Positions 9,677 to 18,379 of a stretch of 64,000 nt of DNA are shown in pieces. Under the pieces are notes generated by a model, which saw only the letters and a program-made list of their open reading frames with translations, did no database searches and was not told where the DNA came from. Source of the DNA: Arthrobacter sp. JZ12 (lineage in GTDB: Bacteria > Actinomycetota > Actinomycetes > Actinomycetales > Micrococcaceae); assembly GCF_035189165.1 (NCBI RefSeq), contig NZ_CP045246.1, positions 2,356,001-2,420,000 of the forward strand, read 5' to 3'. The stretch's first letter is position 1; each line of letters opens with the position of its first letter. A program made the position numbers and the translations under genes.

Positions 9677-11512
9677 CTACTCCCCTGCCGCGAGCAACTG
9701 CGCGCGCAGTTCGCGCCGCTCACGCTGCTTCTCCGGATCGGGAAGCGGCACGGCGGCAAGCAGGCGCTGCGTATACGGATCCTGCGGGTTGCGCAGGATC
9801 TGGTCACGGGTCCCCTGCTCCACGATGCGGCCACGGCGCATCACACAAATGTAGTCTGCGAGGACGTCCACGACAGCGAGATCGTGGGTGACGAACAGGC
9901 AGGCGAAGCCCATCTCCTGCTGCAGGTTCTGGAACAGCTCCAGCACCTTCGCCTGCACCGACACGTCGAGCGCGGAAGTGGGCTCATCCGCCACCATGAG
10001 CTTCGGCTTCAGGGACAGCGCACGGGCAATGCCGACGCGCTGCTTCTGGCCGCCGGAGAGCTCATGCGGGTAGCGGTTGCGGTAGGAACGGGGCAGTTCC
10101 ACCTGGTCCAGGAGCGTCTCGATACGCTTCTGCAGCGCCGCGCCCTTCGCTTCGCCCGCCAGATACATGGGCTCACCGATGCTCTCACCGATGGGAAGGC
10201 GCGGATTGAGCGACGACGACGGATCCTGGAACACCATGCCGACGTTCCGCCGGACGGCGCCCAACTCACGCGACGTGGGCTTGAGCCCCGAGACGTCCGT
10301 ACCCACCACACGCAGGGATCCTTCCGCAACCGGAAGAAGCCCGACGGCGGCACGGCCGATGGTCGTCTTGCCTGAGCCCGATTCACCCACCAGGCCCATG
10401 ACCTCTCCCGGGCGGATAGTGAGGGTGGCACCTTCGACGGCGCGGAATGCCGGCACCCTGCCCTGCTTGGGGTACTCGATCGCGACGTCGCGCAGCTCGA
10501 GGACCGCCTCGCCACTAGTGTCTTCAGTAGCTGTCAGGGACTCCTCGAGGCCTTCCAGAACTGCTCGTTCCCTGCGCTCAAGCTCGTTTCGGTCCACGCC
10601 GACGAGCCCGGAGTGGGTGGCCGCTGCCAGCGCAGCGGTGATGTCGACGTCGTCACCGCCGTCGTCGGAGCCCTGCCCCAGGTGGGGAACGGCCGCAAGG
10701 AGATCCTGCGTGTAGGGGTGTTCGGGAGCGCTGAAGATCTTCTCGGCGGATCCGGTCTCGACAATGACGCCCTTGCGCATGACCGCGATCCGGTCGGCAA
10801 GGTCGGCAACCACACCCATGTCGTGAGTGATCAGCACGATCGCACTGTCGAGCTTGTTGCGCAGGTTGCGCATCAGGTCCAGGATTTCCGCCTGGACGGT
10901 CACGTCCAGAGCGGTCGTGGGCTCATCGGCGATCAGCAGCTTCGGGTCACAGGAGAGCGATTGCGCGATCATGGCGCGCTGCCGCTGTCCTCCCGACAAC
11001 TGGTGCGGGTAGGAGCGGAATGCCTTCTCGGGATCCGGGAGCTCCACCATCTCGAGGAGCTTCAGCGCGCGTTCCCTGGCTTCGTCCGGCGAGATCGCGT
11101 TGTGCAGACGAAGCGTCTCCACAATCTGGAAGCCCACGGTGTACACCGGATTCAACGCAGTCATGGGCTCCTGGAAGATGACTGCGACCTCGTTGCCGCG
11201 AACCTCTCGCAGCTTGCCCGGCGACAGGTTGAGGATGGACCTGCCGTTCAGCAGGACCTCTCCCCGCACCCTGCTGTTGCTCGGCAGCAGGCCGAGCAAA
11301 GCCATCGAGCTTGCGCTCTTGCCGGAACCGGACTCCCCCACGATGGCGAGGACCTCACCTGCGTTGACGTGGTAGTTCAGGTCAATCGCCGCAGGTACCC
11401 ATTCCTTCTCGACGCCGAAGTCGACGCTGAGGTTCTTCACTTCAAGGACAGGGCCGCGTGCGGCCGCGCGCGAATCCCCGTTGCCGCTGCCGTCAATGAT
11501 GTCGTGGGTCAT
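9677..11512 (-). CDS. Peptide-type ABC transporter, fused double ATPase
   Basis: A 611-residue protein with two complete ABC ATPase domains, equivalent to DppD fused to DppF. Domain 1 has Walker [12 protein letters not shown], signature LSGGQRQR and Walker [10 protein letters not shown]. Domain 2 has [19 protein letters not shown] and LMVADEPTS. It energises uptake by the permeases and binding protein encoded upstream on the same strand. ATG 11512 (MTHDIIDGS) is chosen, with GGAAGGA upstream; the frame extends further 5' but that part looks non-coding. A plus-strand gene (11614-12243) separates it from the permease genes, so it may need its own promoter. Confidence 0.9.
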   Translation of the reverse strand: MTHDIIDGSGNGDSRAAARGPVLEVKNLSVDFGVEKEWVPAAIDLNYHVNAGEVLAIVGESGSGKSASSMALLGLLPSNSRVRGEVLLNGRSILNLSPGKLREVRGNEVAVIFQEPMTALNPVYTVGFQIVETLRLHNAISPDEARERALKLLEMVELPDPEKAFRSYPHQLSGGQRQRAMIAQSLSCDPKLLIADEPTTALDVTVQAEILDLMRNLRNKLDSAIVLITHDMGVVADLADRIAVMRKGVIVETGSAEKIFSAPEHPYTQDLLAAVPHLGQGSDDGGDDVDITAALAAATHSGLVGVDRNELERRERAVLEGLEESLTATEDTSGEAVLELRDVAIEYPKQGRVPAFRAVEGATLTIRPGEVMGLVGESGSGKTTIGRAAVGLLPVAEGSLRVVGTDVSGLKPTSRELGAVRRNVGMVFQDPSSSLNPRLPIGESIGEPMYLAGEAKGAALQKRIETLLDQVELPRSYRNRYPHELSGGQKQRVGIARALSLKPKLMVADEPTSALDVSVQAKVLELFQNLQQEMGFACLFVTHDLAVVDVLADYICVMRRGRIVEQGTRDQILRNPQDPYTQRLLAAVPLPDPEKQRERRELRAQLLAAGE

Positions 11513-11613
11513 AGTGTTGTCCTTCCACTGCGTGACCGTCGGCACCGTGCGTCCGTCGGGGCTGTTTGCCCGCTGATTACTGCACCGTGCTTGAAAGTTG
11601 AAAATATAGGGGT

Positions 11614-12243
11614 ATGAATTCGCCGCAGCGCCCTGCCGGTACCACCGTCTTCCGTCCGCGCAGCAGCCGCTGGATTCTTGTGATTGCCGGGGTTGTGGTC
11701 GGGGTGGGCCTGGCGGCGTCCGTGGCGTCCTCCGGGTTCCAGTCGCTGGCCTCGACCGCGCCCCTGCTCGCAATCGGGGCTGTGGCGTGGTGGCTGTTCT
11801 GGTACCCGACAGTTGTGGTTGGCCCGGCAGCCGTCGAGCTCCGCAACCCTGTACGGACTGTCACCGTGCCTTGGGGCGCCCTCATTCACGTGGACACCAA
11901 GTACGCCCTGAAACTGGTGACGCCCGGCGGCAGTTACAGCGCCTGGGCAGCGCCGGCTCCCGGCGTCCGCGGTACCTATGCCGGGAAGCCGGAGCACATG
12001 AAGAACCTTCCCGGCACGAGCTATGGTCCGGCCGGGAGCGTCCGCCCCGGAGACCTGACCAACACTGATTCCGGGCTTGCTGCCCTTCTGGTGCGCACCG
12101 AGTGGCAGCGCCAGGTTGAGAGCGGTCTGATTGATACCGACGGAGCCGAGTCCGCGCGGGTGGTGCGGCAGCTCAATTGGCTGCCGCTCGCCGTCGTCAC
12201 CGGCCTGCTGCTGCTCAGCATTGTTACGTTCGCTTGGCAGTGA
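11614..12243 (+). CDS. PH-domain membrane protein
   Basis: A 209-residue protein with two N-terminal transmembrane helices (about residues 20-40 and 46-64), a central beta-rich domain and a C-terminal hydrophobic helix (about 190-207). The pattern WYPTVVVGPAAVELRNPVRTVTVPWGAL is typical of actinobacterial bacterial-PH-domain proteins (PF10756-like). Function is unknown. The gene sits on the plus strand inside a minus-strand ABC transporter locus, so any readthrough from the permease genes would be antisense to it. ATG 11614 follows a short AT-rich stretch and has no Shine-Dalgarno. Confidence 0.7.
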   Translation: MNSPQRPAGTTVFRPRSSRWILVIAGVVVGVGLAASVASSGFQSLASTAPLLAIGAVAWWLFWYPTVVVGPAAVELRNPVRTVTVPWGALIHVDTKYALKLVTPGGSYSAWAAPAPGVRGTYAGKPEHMKNLPGTSYGPAGSVRPGDLTNTDSGLAALLVRTEWQRQVESGLIDTDGAESARVVRQLNWLPLAVVTGLLLLSIVTFAWQ

Positions 12244-12261
12244 CATTCGCAGAGACAGTAG

Positions 12262-12288
12262 ACCGGTGAGACGTGATGCGGCACCGGT
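12262..12288. terminator. Weak hairpin between convergent PH and permease genes
   Basis: ACCGGTG (12262-12268) pairs with CACCGGT (12282-12288) around a 13-base loop. It is the only structure seen between the two convergent stop codons, and it may be a weak terminator. Confidence 0.35.
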
Positions 12289-12314
12289 GGCGCGTGGCAA
12301 GGTAAACCGGGACA

Positions 12315-13343
12315 TCAGGCAGGCTTCCGGGGCTCGGCGGCCTTCTTCGCGTTGAACTTCTTCTGGCGGGGGTCAAACGCGTCACGCAGGCCGTCGCCGA
12401 TGAAGTTGATGGACAGGCAGATGATCACGATGAAGAGGCCGGGCCACCAGAACAGCCAGGGTCTCGTGGCGAACGCCGCCTGGTTGTCACTGATCAGGCT
12501 GCCCAGTGAGATGTCGGGCGCCTGGACACCGAGGCCGAGGAAGGAGAGGCCGGTTTCCAGCAGGATCGCCGAGGCCATTACCAGCGTGGTGTTCACGATG
12601 ATCACTCCCACCGCGTTGGGCAGGATGTGCTTGAAGATGATCCGGCTGTTGGAAGCACCTGCGATCCGGGCAGCGTCAACGAACTCACGTTCGCGAAGGC
12701 TCAGGAACTCGGCACGCACAAGGCGCGCGAGGCCTGTCCAGATTACGAGCCCGACGAAGAGCCCCAGGAGGATAACGCCCGCACTTCCACCGAAGATGCT
12801 GGCGAAGAACGTGCCGTCTCCGGCGAGGCTGTTTCCGAAGGTTCCCAGCACTGCAGCGAGGATGAGCAGCGGGATGATGATGATGACGTCGGTCAGGCGC
12901 ATCAGCACCGCTTCAACCCATCCACGGAAGTACCCGGACACACCGCCGACGATGACGCCGATGATGCCGCCGACAATGCCGATGATGAACATGATGATCA
13001 GGGAGAGCTGCGCTCCGCGCATGGTCATCGCGAACAGGTCGCGTCCAACGCGGTCCTGCCCGAACGGATGGTCTCCGAAGTTGAACGGAAGCGTCCACGT
13101 AGGTGCACCGTTCGGTGTAGCCAGCGGCGGAGTTTCAATGTAGTTCCACTTCCACCACCCGGGTATGCCGGCGTATCCAATGGAGGTGAATGCCAATATC
13201 ACTACACCGAAGAAGACGACGAGACTGATCACCGCAGCCGTATGCCCGAAGAACCGCTTGCGGACAATCTGCCCCTGGCTGAGGCCCTTGACTTCGCTGT
13301 TCGGGTCAACCTTTTTCTTGTTTGCACCAACCTGAGTGCTCAT
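12315..13343 (-). CDS. Peptide-type ABC transporter permease (DppC/OppC family)
   Basis: A 342-residue inner-membrane permease with about six transmembrane helices. The OppC-type N-terminal TM domain (QIVRKRFFGHTAAVISLVV) is followed by the EAA loop EFVDAARIAGASNSRIIFKHILPN that contacts the ATPase. A long first periplasmic loop carries GDHPFGQDRVGRDLF, which is conserved in DppC. It starts with ATG overlapping the stop of the DppB-type gene by 4 bases (ATGA), so translation is coupled. Confidence 0.9.
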   Translation of the reverse strand: MSTQVGANKKKVDPNSEVKGLSQGQIVRKRFFGHTAAVISLVVFFGVVILAFTSIGYAGIPGWWKWNYIETPPLATPNGAPTWTLPFNFGDHPFGQDRVGRDLFAMTMRGAQLSLIIMFIIGIVGGIIGVIVGGVSGYFRGWVEAVLMRLTDVIIIIPLLILAAVLGTFGNSLAGDGTFFASIFGGSAGVILLGLFVGLVIWTGLARLVRAEFLSLREREFVDAARIAGASNSRIIFKHILPNAVGVIIVNTTLVMASAILLETGLSFLGLGVQAPDISLGSLISDNQAAFATRPWLFWWPGLFIVIICLSINFIGDGLRDAFDPRQKKFNAKKAAEPRKPA

Positions 13344-14881
13344 GCTTTCACCCTCACTCGCGGGTCGAGGACGGAGTAGACAAGGTCCGCCACCAAGTTG
13401 AAGACCAGGGCCAGAATGCCTGTCACCAGGAAGACGCCCATGACGGGATTCAGGTCCACCACTCGCAGTGCCTGAACGAACAGCTGGCCCATGCCGCTGA
13501 ATGCAAAGACCTGCTCGGTGATGATCGCACCGCCGATAAGGCCGCCGATATCAAACGCAACCAGCGTGGCCAACGGGATGAGGGCGTTGCGGAATGCATG
13601 CCGCATCACGACTGTCCGCTCACCGAGTCCCTTCGCGCGGGCGGTGCGGATGTAGTCCTGATTCATGATTTCGAGCATCGAGGCCCGCGAATAGCGGCTG
13701 TACCCGGCGAGGGAGATCAGCATGAGTGCGATCGTCGGAAGCAGCAGGTGGGTATAGGTGTCGAGTCCGCGAATCCAGAAGTCGCCATCGAGGTTCGGTG
13801 TCGCCGAACCAATGGTCGCAATTGGACGGCCGCGGATACGGCCGTTGTTGAAGTAGTCCGGCCAGGACTGCATGAAGCGGTCGAGCAGGATGAGGAATCC
13901 CATGATGAAGGCGGTAAGGCCTGCCGCACTCATGTTCTGGCGCCTGTCGTAACCGCCCATGAAGTAACCGACGGCGACGCCGATCAGCACGGTAGCGACT
14001 CCGAGGATGACGATCATCAGCAGTGTCGCGCGGTCCAGCAGGGGCTGCACAGCGAAGTAGGCGATCATGCCGATCGCCACGACGATCAGAGCGGAGTGCA
14101 GTGCCTTCCGATTCTTCAGTCCTGCCGTCAGCAGGGTGACTCCGAAGGCTACGGCGACGCCTGCGATGGCGAGCACGATCGGACCGAGACCCGGAGTCAG
14201 GAACCAGCCGATGGTGTCGAGTAGCCAGAGCAGTGCTGCGACGACAACGAAAGCGACACCGGCGACCAGCAGGCGGCGCTTCAAAGGCCCGGTGGCAACC
14301 GTGTAAGCCAACGCCGCCATCAGGAGTCCGCAGATCACGAGGGCGAGGAGTGAAATATTCGGCTCCCGCAGGAAGTCGTTGAAGCCGATCGCGCCAAACT
14401 CCTTGAGCAGCACGGCGACCCAGAACACCGGCAACGAGAAGAACAGGAACGCCATGAAGGTGACGCCGTAATCAAGGCCGCTGTACTGCCTTAGTGCAGT
14501 GATGATGCCGAGCGTGATGCCGATCAGGATCGCGAGGATCGTGGCCGCGGTCACGAGCAGGATTGTCTGGCCCATCGCGCGTTCGAGCAGTTGGGTTACT
14601 TCTGCTCCGTTGATCGCATTGCCCAGGTCGCAGGTGCCGGCGAACGGCACCAGGCAGCCGGCGGCACCACCGAGCCACGCGAAGTATCGGAGCACCGGGG
14701 GGATGTCCAGGTCGAGCAGGTCGGTGCGGAACGCGATGAGTTGGTCCCGGTTCGGGGCGTTGCTCTCCCGCAGATCCGCAAGGGGATCACCCGACACCGC
14801 TGTCAGGATGTAAACGAGGAAAGAAGCGCCAAGAAGTATGAGTACAGCGACGATCAGCCGCCGAACGATATACGTCAGCAT
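13340..14881 (-). CDS. Peptide-type ABC transporter permease (DppB/OppB family) with large membrane insertion
   Basis: A 513-residue permease. The N-terminus (MLTYIVRRLIVAVLILLGAS) and the C-terminal core with EAA loop (NQDYIRTARAKGLGERTVVMRHAFRNA) match DppB/OppB, which are normally 300-340 residues. The extra length is a block at about residues 170-345 holding five to six further hydrophobic helices, inserted before the conserved THLLLPTIAL segment. It pairs with the DppC-type protein to form the channel. A 234-base gap with a hairpin separates it from the binding-protein gene upstream. Confidence 0.88.
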   Translation of the reverse strand: MLTYIVRRLIVAVLILLGASFLVYILTAVSGDPLADLRESNAPNRDQLIAFRTDLLDLDIPPVLRYFAWLGGAAGCLVPFAGTCDLGNAINGAEVTQLLERAMGQTILLVTAATILAILIGITLGIITALRQYSGLDYGVTFMAFLFFSLPVFWVAVLLKEFGAIGFNDFLREPNISLLALVICGLLMAALAYTVATGPLKRRLLVAGVAFVVVAALLWLLDTIGWFLTPGLGPIVLAIAGVAVAFGVTLLTAGLKNRKALHSALIVVAIGMIAYFAVQPLLDRATLLMIVILGVATVLIGVAVGYFMGGYDRRQNMSAAGLTAFIMGFLILLDRFMQSWPDYFNNGRIRGRPIATIGSATPNLDGDFWIRGLDTYTHLLLPTIALMLISLAGYSRYSRASMLEIMNQDYIRTARAKGLGERTVVMRHAFRNALIPLATLVAFDIGGLIGGAIITEQVFAFSGMGQLFVQALRVVDLNPVMGVFLVTGILALVFNLVADLVYSVLDPRVRVKA

Positions 14882-15038
14882 TTGTGTGAGCCTCAGAGTT
14901 GAGCGTCGGGATCTACCCGATTGGAACCCGGGTAACCCGGGAGGTCATGAAACAGAGCGTAATGTACGTCACCCATTACGGATATTTGGGCTTTGCCAAT
15001 CGGTGGCATCTGATGCCTTGGCCTAGCCTCGGGAAACG

Positions 15039-15080
15039 TCAGGAAGCGCTGGAGCCGATTTCGACGCCAGCGCTTCCTGA
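15039..15080 (-). terminator. Intercistronic hairpin between binding protein and permease genes
   Basis: 14-bp perfect inverted repeat, arms 15039-15052 and 15067-15080, 14-base loop. It lies 35 bases after the binding-protein stop. It may stop most transcripts or protect their 3' end, giving more binding protein than permease. Confidence 0.7.
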
Positions 15081-15115
15081 TCTTGCTATTCAAGTGGACT
15101 GGAAGAGCCCGCGGA

Positions 15116-16909
15116 CTACTCCGCTACGGACCACTCCCAGTAGTTCCACCAGATACCGTCCTGGTTGGACATGTACTTGGTTCCCTCAACGCGGTCGCTT
15201 ACACCGTTGATGCCGACGGACTGGAACAGCGGGAGGCCGAATCCGGTCTCGTAGAGGCGGGTGTCAACGAGGGTCTGAAGCTCCTGCTGCTTAGCGGGAT
15301 CGGTGGTCAGGACCAGCTCGTCCATCGCGGCCTGTGCTTCCTCATCGCACCAACCGACGTAGTTGGAGGCAGAGCCGCATCCGTACAGCTGCGGTACGCC
15401 GACCACGCCGACACCGGGGCTGATCCAGCCGAAGATCGTGGCGTCCCAACGGGCGCCGCCCTCTTCGAGTGCCGGTCCCCATTCAGCGCCGGGGAGTCCG
15501 ACGTCGACCACCTTGAAGCCGGCCTGCTCAGCACTTTCAGCGATGAGAGTGTAGGCGTCCACACGGTTGGGATTCTCAGCGTTGTACATGATGCGAACTT
15601 CAGGAGTTGCACCGTCGAGCAGTTCCTTCGCGCCCTCGATGTCCGGTTCGGCGTACTCGGCCGAGCCGTTCTCCTCGATGGCAGCGTTGTAGGGCTCGGT
15701 GCCGAAGTCGAAGATCTGCGAACGGCGCGGGCCGGCCTCAGGGTCCAGCGGGCGAACCGTGGCGTCCACGATCTGCTCAAGCGGCACGGTCATCATGAAG
15801 GCCTTGCGGACGTTTTCGTCAGCGAAGACTCCACTTTCCTGGTAGAGGTCCAGGTGGTCGAACGACAGTTCAGGGCCCTGGAGGATCTCCACACCGTCGA
15901 TAGCCTCGAGCGAAGTCAGCGTGTCAGCTGACGCCTGCGGCTGGATGATGTCCACTTCACCGTTCTGCAGCGCCTGGACCTGGGCATTGGCGTCGCCGAT
16001 GTAGCGGATGGTGATTTCGTCAATGTTCGGGACGGGACCCCAGCTGTAGTCCTCATTGCGGACCAGGGTCATGGACTGGTCGGGGACCATCTCCGAGACC
16101 ACGTAAGGGCCGTACGAAAGGTACAGGGAAGGATCGCTTGGCAGGCTGGTGGAATCAAAGCCGGTGTTCCAGAAATCTGCGATCGCCTGAATCTCCGGCC
16201 GCTCCTGCGGGTTCTCCGGGTCACCTTCCGGTGCGTTCTGGATCGCTTCGATCAGCGCGTCGCCGTCAGCCAGACCAGCATTGGTTGCCACGACGTGCGC
16301 GGGGGTGTCATTGACACCGAAGGCGATTTCCCAGTCAGCGTAGGGCTTGGAGTACTCCAGCGTGATTGAACGGCCGTCTTCGCCGAGCTCCGGCATGGAG
16401 GTCAGGTCAAGACCGGAGGTTGTGGCAGGGGTGAAGTAGGTTTTGCCGGTTTCGTCGCCCTCAGCCTCGGGATCGGGATCATTTTCGTCGTCGAAGTAGC
16501 CCGAATTTGCAGCCCACGACAGCAGCAGGTCATCAGCATCGACCGGCTCGCCGTCAGACCAGGTAACACCCTCATTGATGGTGTAGGTGACGGTCAGCGG
16601 GTCTTCGGAGACGACTTCGTACGTTCCAAACTCCTCGTTGCGAACCACTTCGAGTTGGTCGTTGATGTAGTAGAAGTCGTTCGTGGTGAGCAGCGCCACC
16701 TTGTTGTTGATATCAACGTTTCCGACGGCGGTGTCGGAGTTGAACGAGCTGAACGGATTGACCTCGGCAACGGTTATGGCACCGCCGGATGCCTCTCCCC
16801 CACCCTCAGTGCCAGGATCTTCGCCGCCGCCGCTCTCGGCACAGGCGCTAAGTGCAAGTGCAGCAATTGCCGCCACACCTACGGCTTTGGAAGTACGTCC
16901 GAAACGCAT
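15116..16909 (-). CDS. Peptide-type ABC transporter substrate-binding lipoprotein
   Basis: A 597-residue family 5 solute-binding protein. The signal peptide MRFGRTSKAVGVAAIAALALSACAE has a lipobox LSAC, so the mature protein is lipid-anchored outside the membrane. After a Gly/Glu linker comes the SBP_bac_5 fold, with YTINEGVTWSDGEPVDADDLL near residue 135. Start ATG 16909 is set by a textbook AAGGAGG 4 bases upstream; an ATG at 16927 lies before that site. It is the first gene of the locus. Peptides are the usual ligands of the family, but the substrate here cannot be told from sequence. Confidence 0.9.
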   Translation of the reverse strand: MRFGRTSKAVGVAAIAALALSACAESGGGEDPGTEGGGEASGGAITVAEVNPFSSFNSDTAVGNVDINNKVALLTTNDFYYINDQLEVVRNEEFGTYEVVSEDPLTVTYTINEGVTWSDGEPVDADDLLLSWAANSGYFDDENDPDPEAEGDETGKTYFTPATTSGLDLTSMPELGEDGRSITLEYSKPYADWEIAFGVNDTPAHVVATNAGLADGDALIEAIQNAPEGDPENPQERPEIQAIADFWNTGFDSTSLPSDPSLYLSYGPYVVSEMVPDQSMTLVRNEDYSWGPVPNIDEITIRYIGDANAQVQALQNGEVDIIQPQASADTLTSLEAIDGVEILQGPELSFDHLDLYQESGVFADENVRKAFMMTVPLEQIVDATVRPLDPEAGPRRSQIFDFGTEPYNAAIEENGSAEYAEPDIEGAKELLDGATPEVRIMYNAENPNRVDAYTLIAESAEQAGFKVVDVGLPGAEWGPALEEGGARWDATIFGWISPGVGVVGVPQLYGCGSASNYVGWCDEEAQAAMDELVLTTDPAKQQELQTLVDTRLYETGFGLPLFQSVGINGVSDRVEGTKYMSNQDGIWWNYWEWSVAE

Positions 16910-16963
16910 TCCGCCTCCTTGTTTCATGTTCTGGAAGATGTCCCTCGTGGTTTACAAAGGACT

Positions 16964-16995
16964 GACACGCACTTTGATGGTCAAAGTGGCGTGTC
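16964..16995 (-). promoter_or_regulatory. Hairpin in the 5' leader of the binding-protein gene
   Basis: GACACGCACTTTGA pairs with TCAAAGT-g-GCGTGTC around a 3-base loop with one bulged base. It lies 54 bases before the start codon, so it is either a leader RNA stem or an operator. Confidence 0.5.
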
Positions 16996-17022
16996 TCACA
17001 TGGGGAATAGCCTAGGTGGTAA

Positions 17023-17071
17023 TTGTTACCGGCAGGTATCGAAAAAGAAGCTGGATGATGGTTGTTACCGG
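17023..17071. repeat. Direct repeats TTGTTACCGG upstream of the binding-protein gene
   Basis: Identical decamers at 17023-17032 and 17062-17071, 39 bases apart start to start. The first belongs to a palindrome GGTAA-ttg-TTACC (17018-17030). They may bind a regulator of the ABC locus. Confidence 0.45.
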
Positions 17072-17149
17072 AATGCAACCAAAAGTTTGCTTGAGGAACA
17101 ATAAGGCAACGCAGATTCTTGGCCCTCGGGGCCGCCCTGCCAACGACGG

Positions 17150-17184
17150 CACCCGGCATGGGACTTAGGAGACGCTGCCGGGTG
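17150..17184 (-). terminator. Stem-loop after ychF
   Basis: CACCCGGCA (17150-17158) pairs with TGCCGGGTG (17176-17184). It begins 12 bases past the ychF stop. Flanking CCTGCC/GGCAGG can extend the stem with a bulge. Confidence 0.55.
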
Positions 17185-17195
17185 GCAGGGATGAA

Positions 17196-18281
17196 TCAGA
17201 CGTTGAAGCGGAACTCCACCACATCGCCGTCGGCCATGACGTATTCCTTGCCCTCTATCCGCACCTTGCCGCGGGCCTTGGCCTCCGCCATGGAACCGGC
17301 GTCGAGCAGGTCCTGGAAGGACACCACTTCCGCCTTGATGAACCCGCGCTGGAAGTCCGAGTGGATGACACCGGCTGCCTCGGGCGCGGTGGCACCCTTA
17401 CGAATGGTCCAGGCGCGCGCTTCCTTGGGACCGGCGGTCAGGTAAGTCTGGAGGCCGAGGGTATGGAACCCCACCCGTGCCAACTGGTCCAGCCCCGATT
17501 CCTCCTGGCCGTTCATCTCCAGCATCTCGCGCGCTTCCTCGGGGTCCAGTTCCACGAGGTCCGCTTCAAGCTTGGCGTCAAGGAAGATGCAGTCAGCCGG
17601 TTCGACGAGCGTGCGCAGTTCCTTCTGCCGCTCCGGGTTGCCCAGCACCGAGTCATCGGCATTGAAGACATAGATGAACGGCTTGGCGGTGAGGAGGCTC
17701 AGTTCGCGCAAGTGCTCCATCTCAAGCTTGTCGCTGGCGATGGAGGAAAAGATGGTGTCGCCCCGTTCGAGCACTGACTGGGCAGCCTGCATAGCTGCGA
17801 GCTGCGCGGCTTCACGCTTCTTGATCTTCACTTCCTTCTCAACCCGGGGAATGGCCTTCTCCAGGGTCTGCAGGTCCGCGAGGATCAGCTCGGTGTTGAT
17901 GGTCTCCATGTCAGACACCGGATTGACTGCACCGTCGACGTGCACCACGTCGGGATCATCGAATACCCGGACAACCTGTGCGATGGCTTCGGCTTCACGG
18001 ATGTTTGCGAGGAACTGGTTGCCGAGTCCCTCGCCCTCGGACGCGCCCTTCACGATGCCGGCGATGTCCACGAAGGAAACGGTGGCAGGCAGGACACGCT
18101 GAGAGCTGAAGAGTTCGGCCAGCTGAGCCAACCGTGGGTCCGGCAGGTTCACGACACCAACGTTCGGCTCAATCGTTGCGAACGGATAGTTTGCAGCCAG
18201 GACTGTGTTCCGGGTCAGGGCGTTGAAGAGAGTTGATTTGCCGACGTTGGGCAGTCCGACGATGCCGATAGTAAGAGCCAC
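17196..18281 (-). CDS. ychF: Redox-regulated GTPase/ATPase YchF (Obg family)
   Basis: A 361-residue P-loop protein: G1 GLPNVGKSTLFNALT at residues 7-21, G3 VDIAGIVKGASEGEGLGNQFL, a coiled-coil insertion around 120-200, a degenerate G4 (NADD) and a C-terminal TGS domain ending DGDVVEFRFNV. YchF prefers ATP and associates with ribosomes. GTG 18281 gives the family-standard N-terminus VALTIGIVGLPN and the usual length. A TAGACT -10 box 8 bases upstream makes it leaderless. It is divergent from rmuC. Confidence 0.94.
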   Translation of the reverse strand: MALTIGIVGLPNVGKSTLFNALTRNTVLAANYPFATIEPNVGVVNLPDPRLAQLAELFSSQRVLPATVSFVDIAGIVKGASEGEGLGNQFLANIREAEAIAQVVRVFDDPDVVHVDGAVNPVSDMETINTELILADLQTLEKAIPRVEKEVKIKKREAAQLAAMQAAQSVLERGDTIFSSIASDKLEMEHLRELSLLTAKPFIYVFNADDSVLGNPERQKELRTLVEPADCIFLDAKLEADLVELDPEEAREMLEMNGQEESGLDQLARVGFHTLGLQTYLTAGPKEARAWTIRKGATAPEAAGVIHSDFQRGFIKAEVVSFQDLLDAGSMAEAKARGKVRIEGKEYVMADGDVVEFRFNV

Positions 18282-18289
18282 GGGAGAAC

Positions 18290-18295
18290 AGTCTA
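18290..18295 (-). promoter_or_regulatory. -10 hexamer TAGACT of ychF (leaderless)
   Basis: TAGACT on the minus strand ends 8 bases before GTG 18281. No ribosome-binding site is present. Confidence 0.55.
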
Positions 18296-18379
18296 CCGTC
18301 GGCCCGGAGCAACCGCGCGCTCGTGCAGCCACGAACCCGGGTACGCAGAAATGTCAGAGCCACCTGCGATGGTGGAGTC

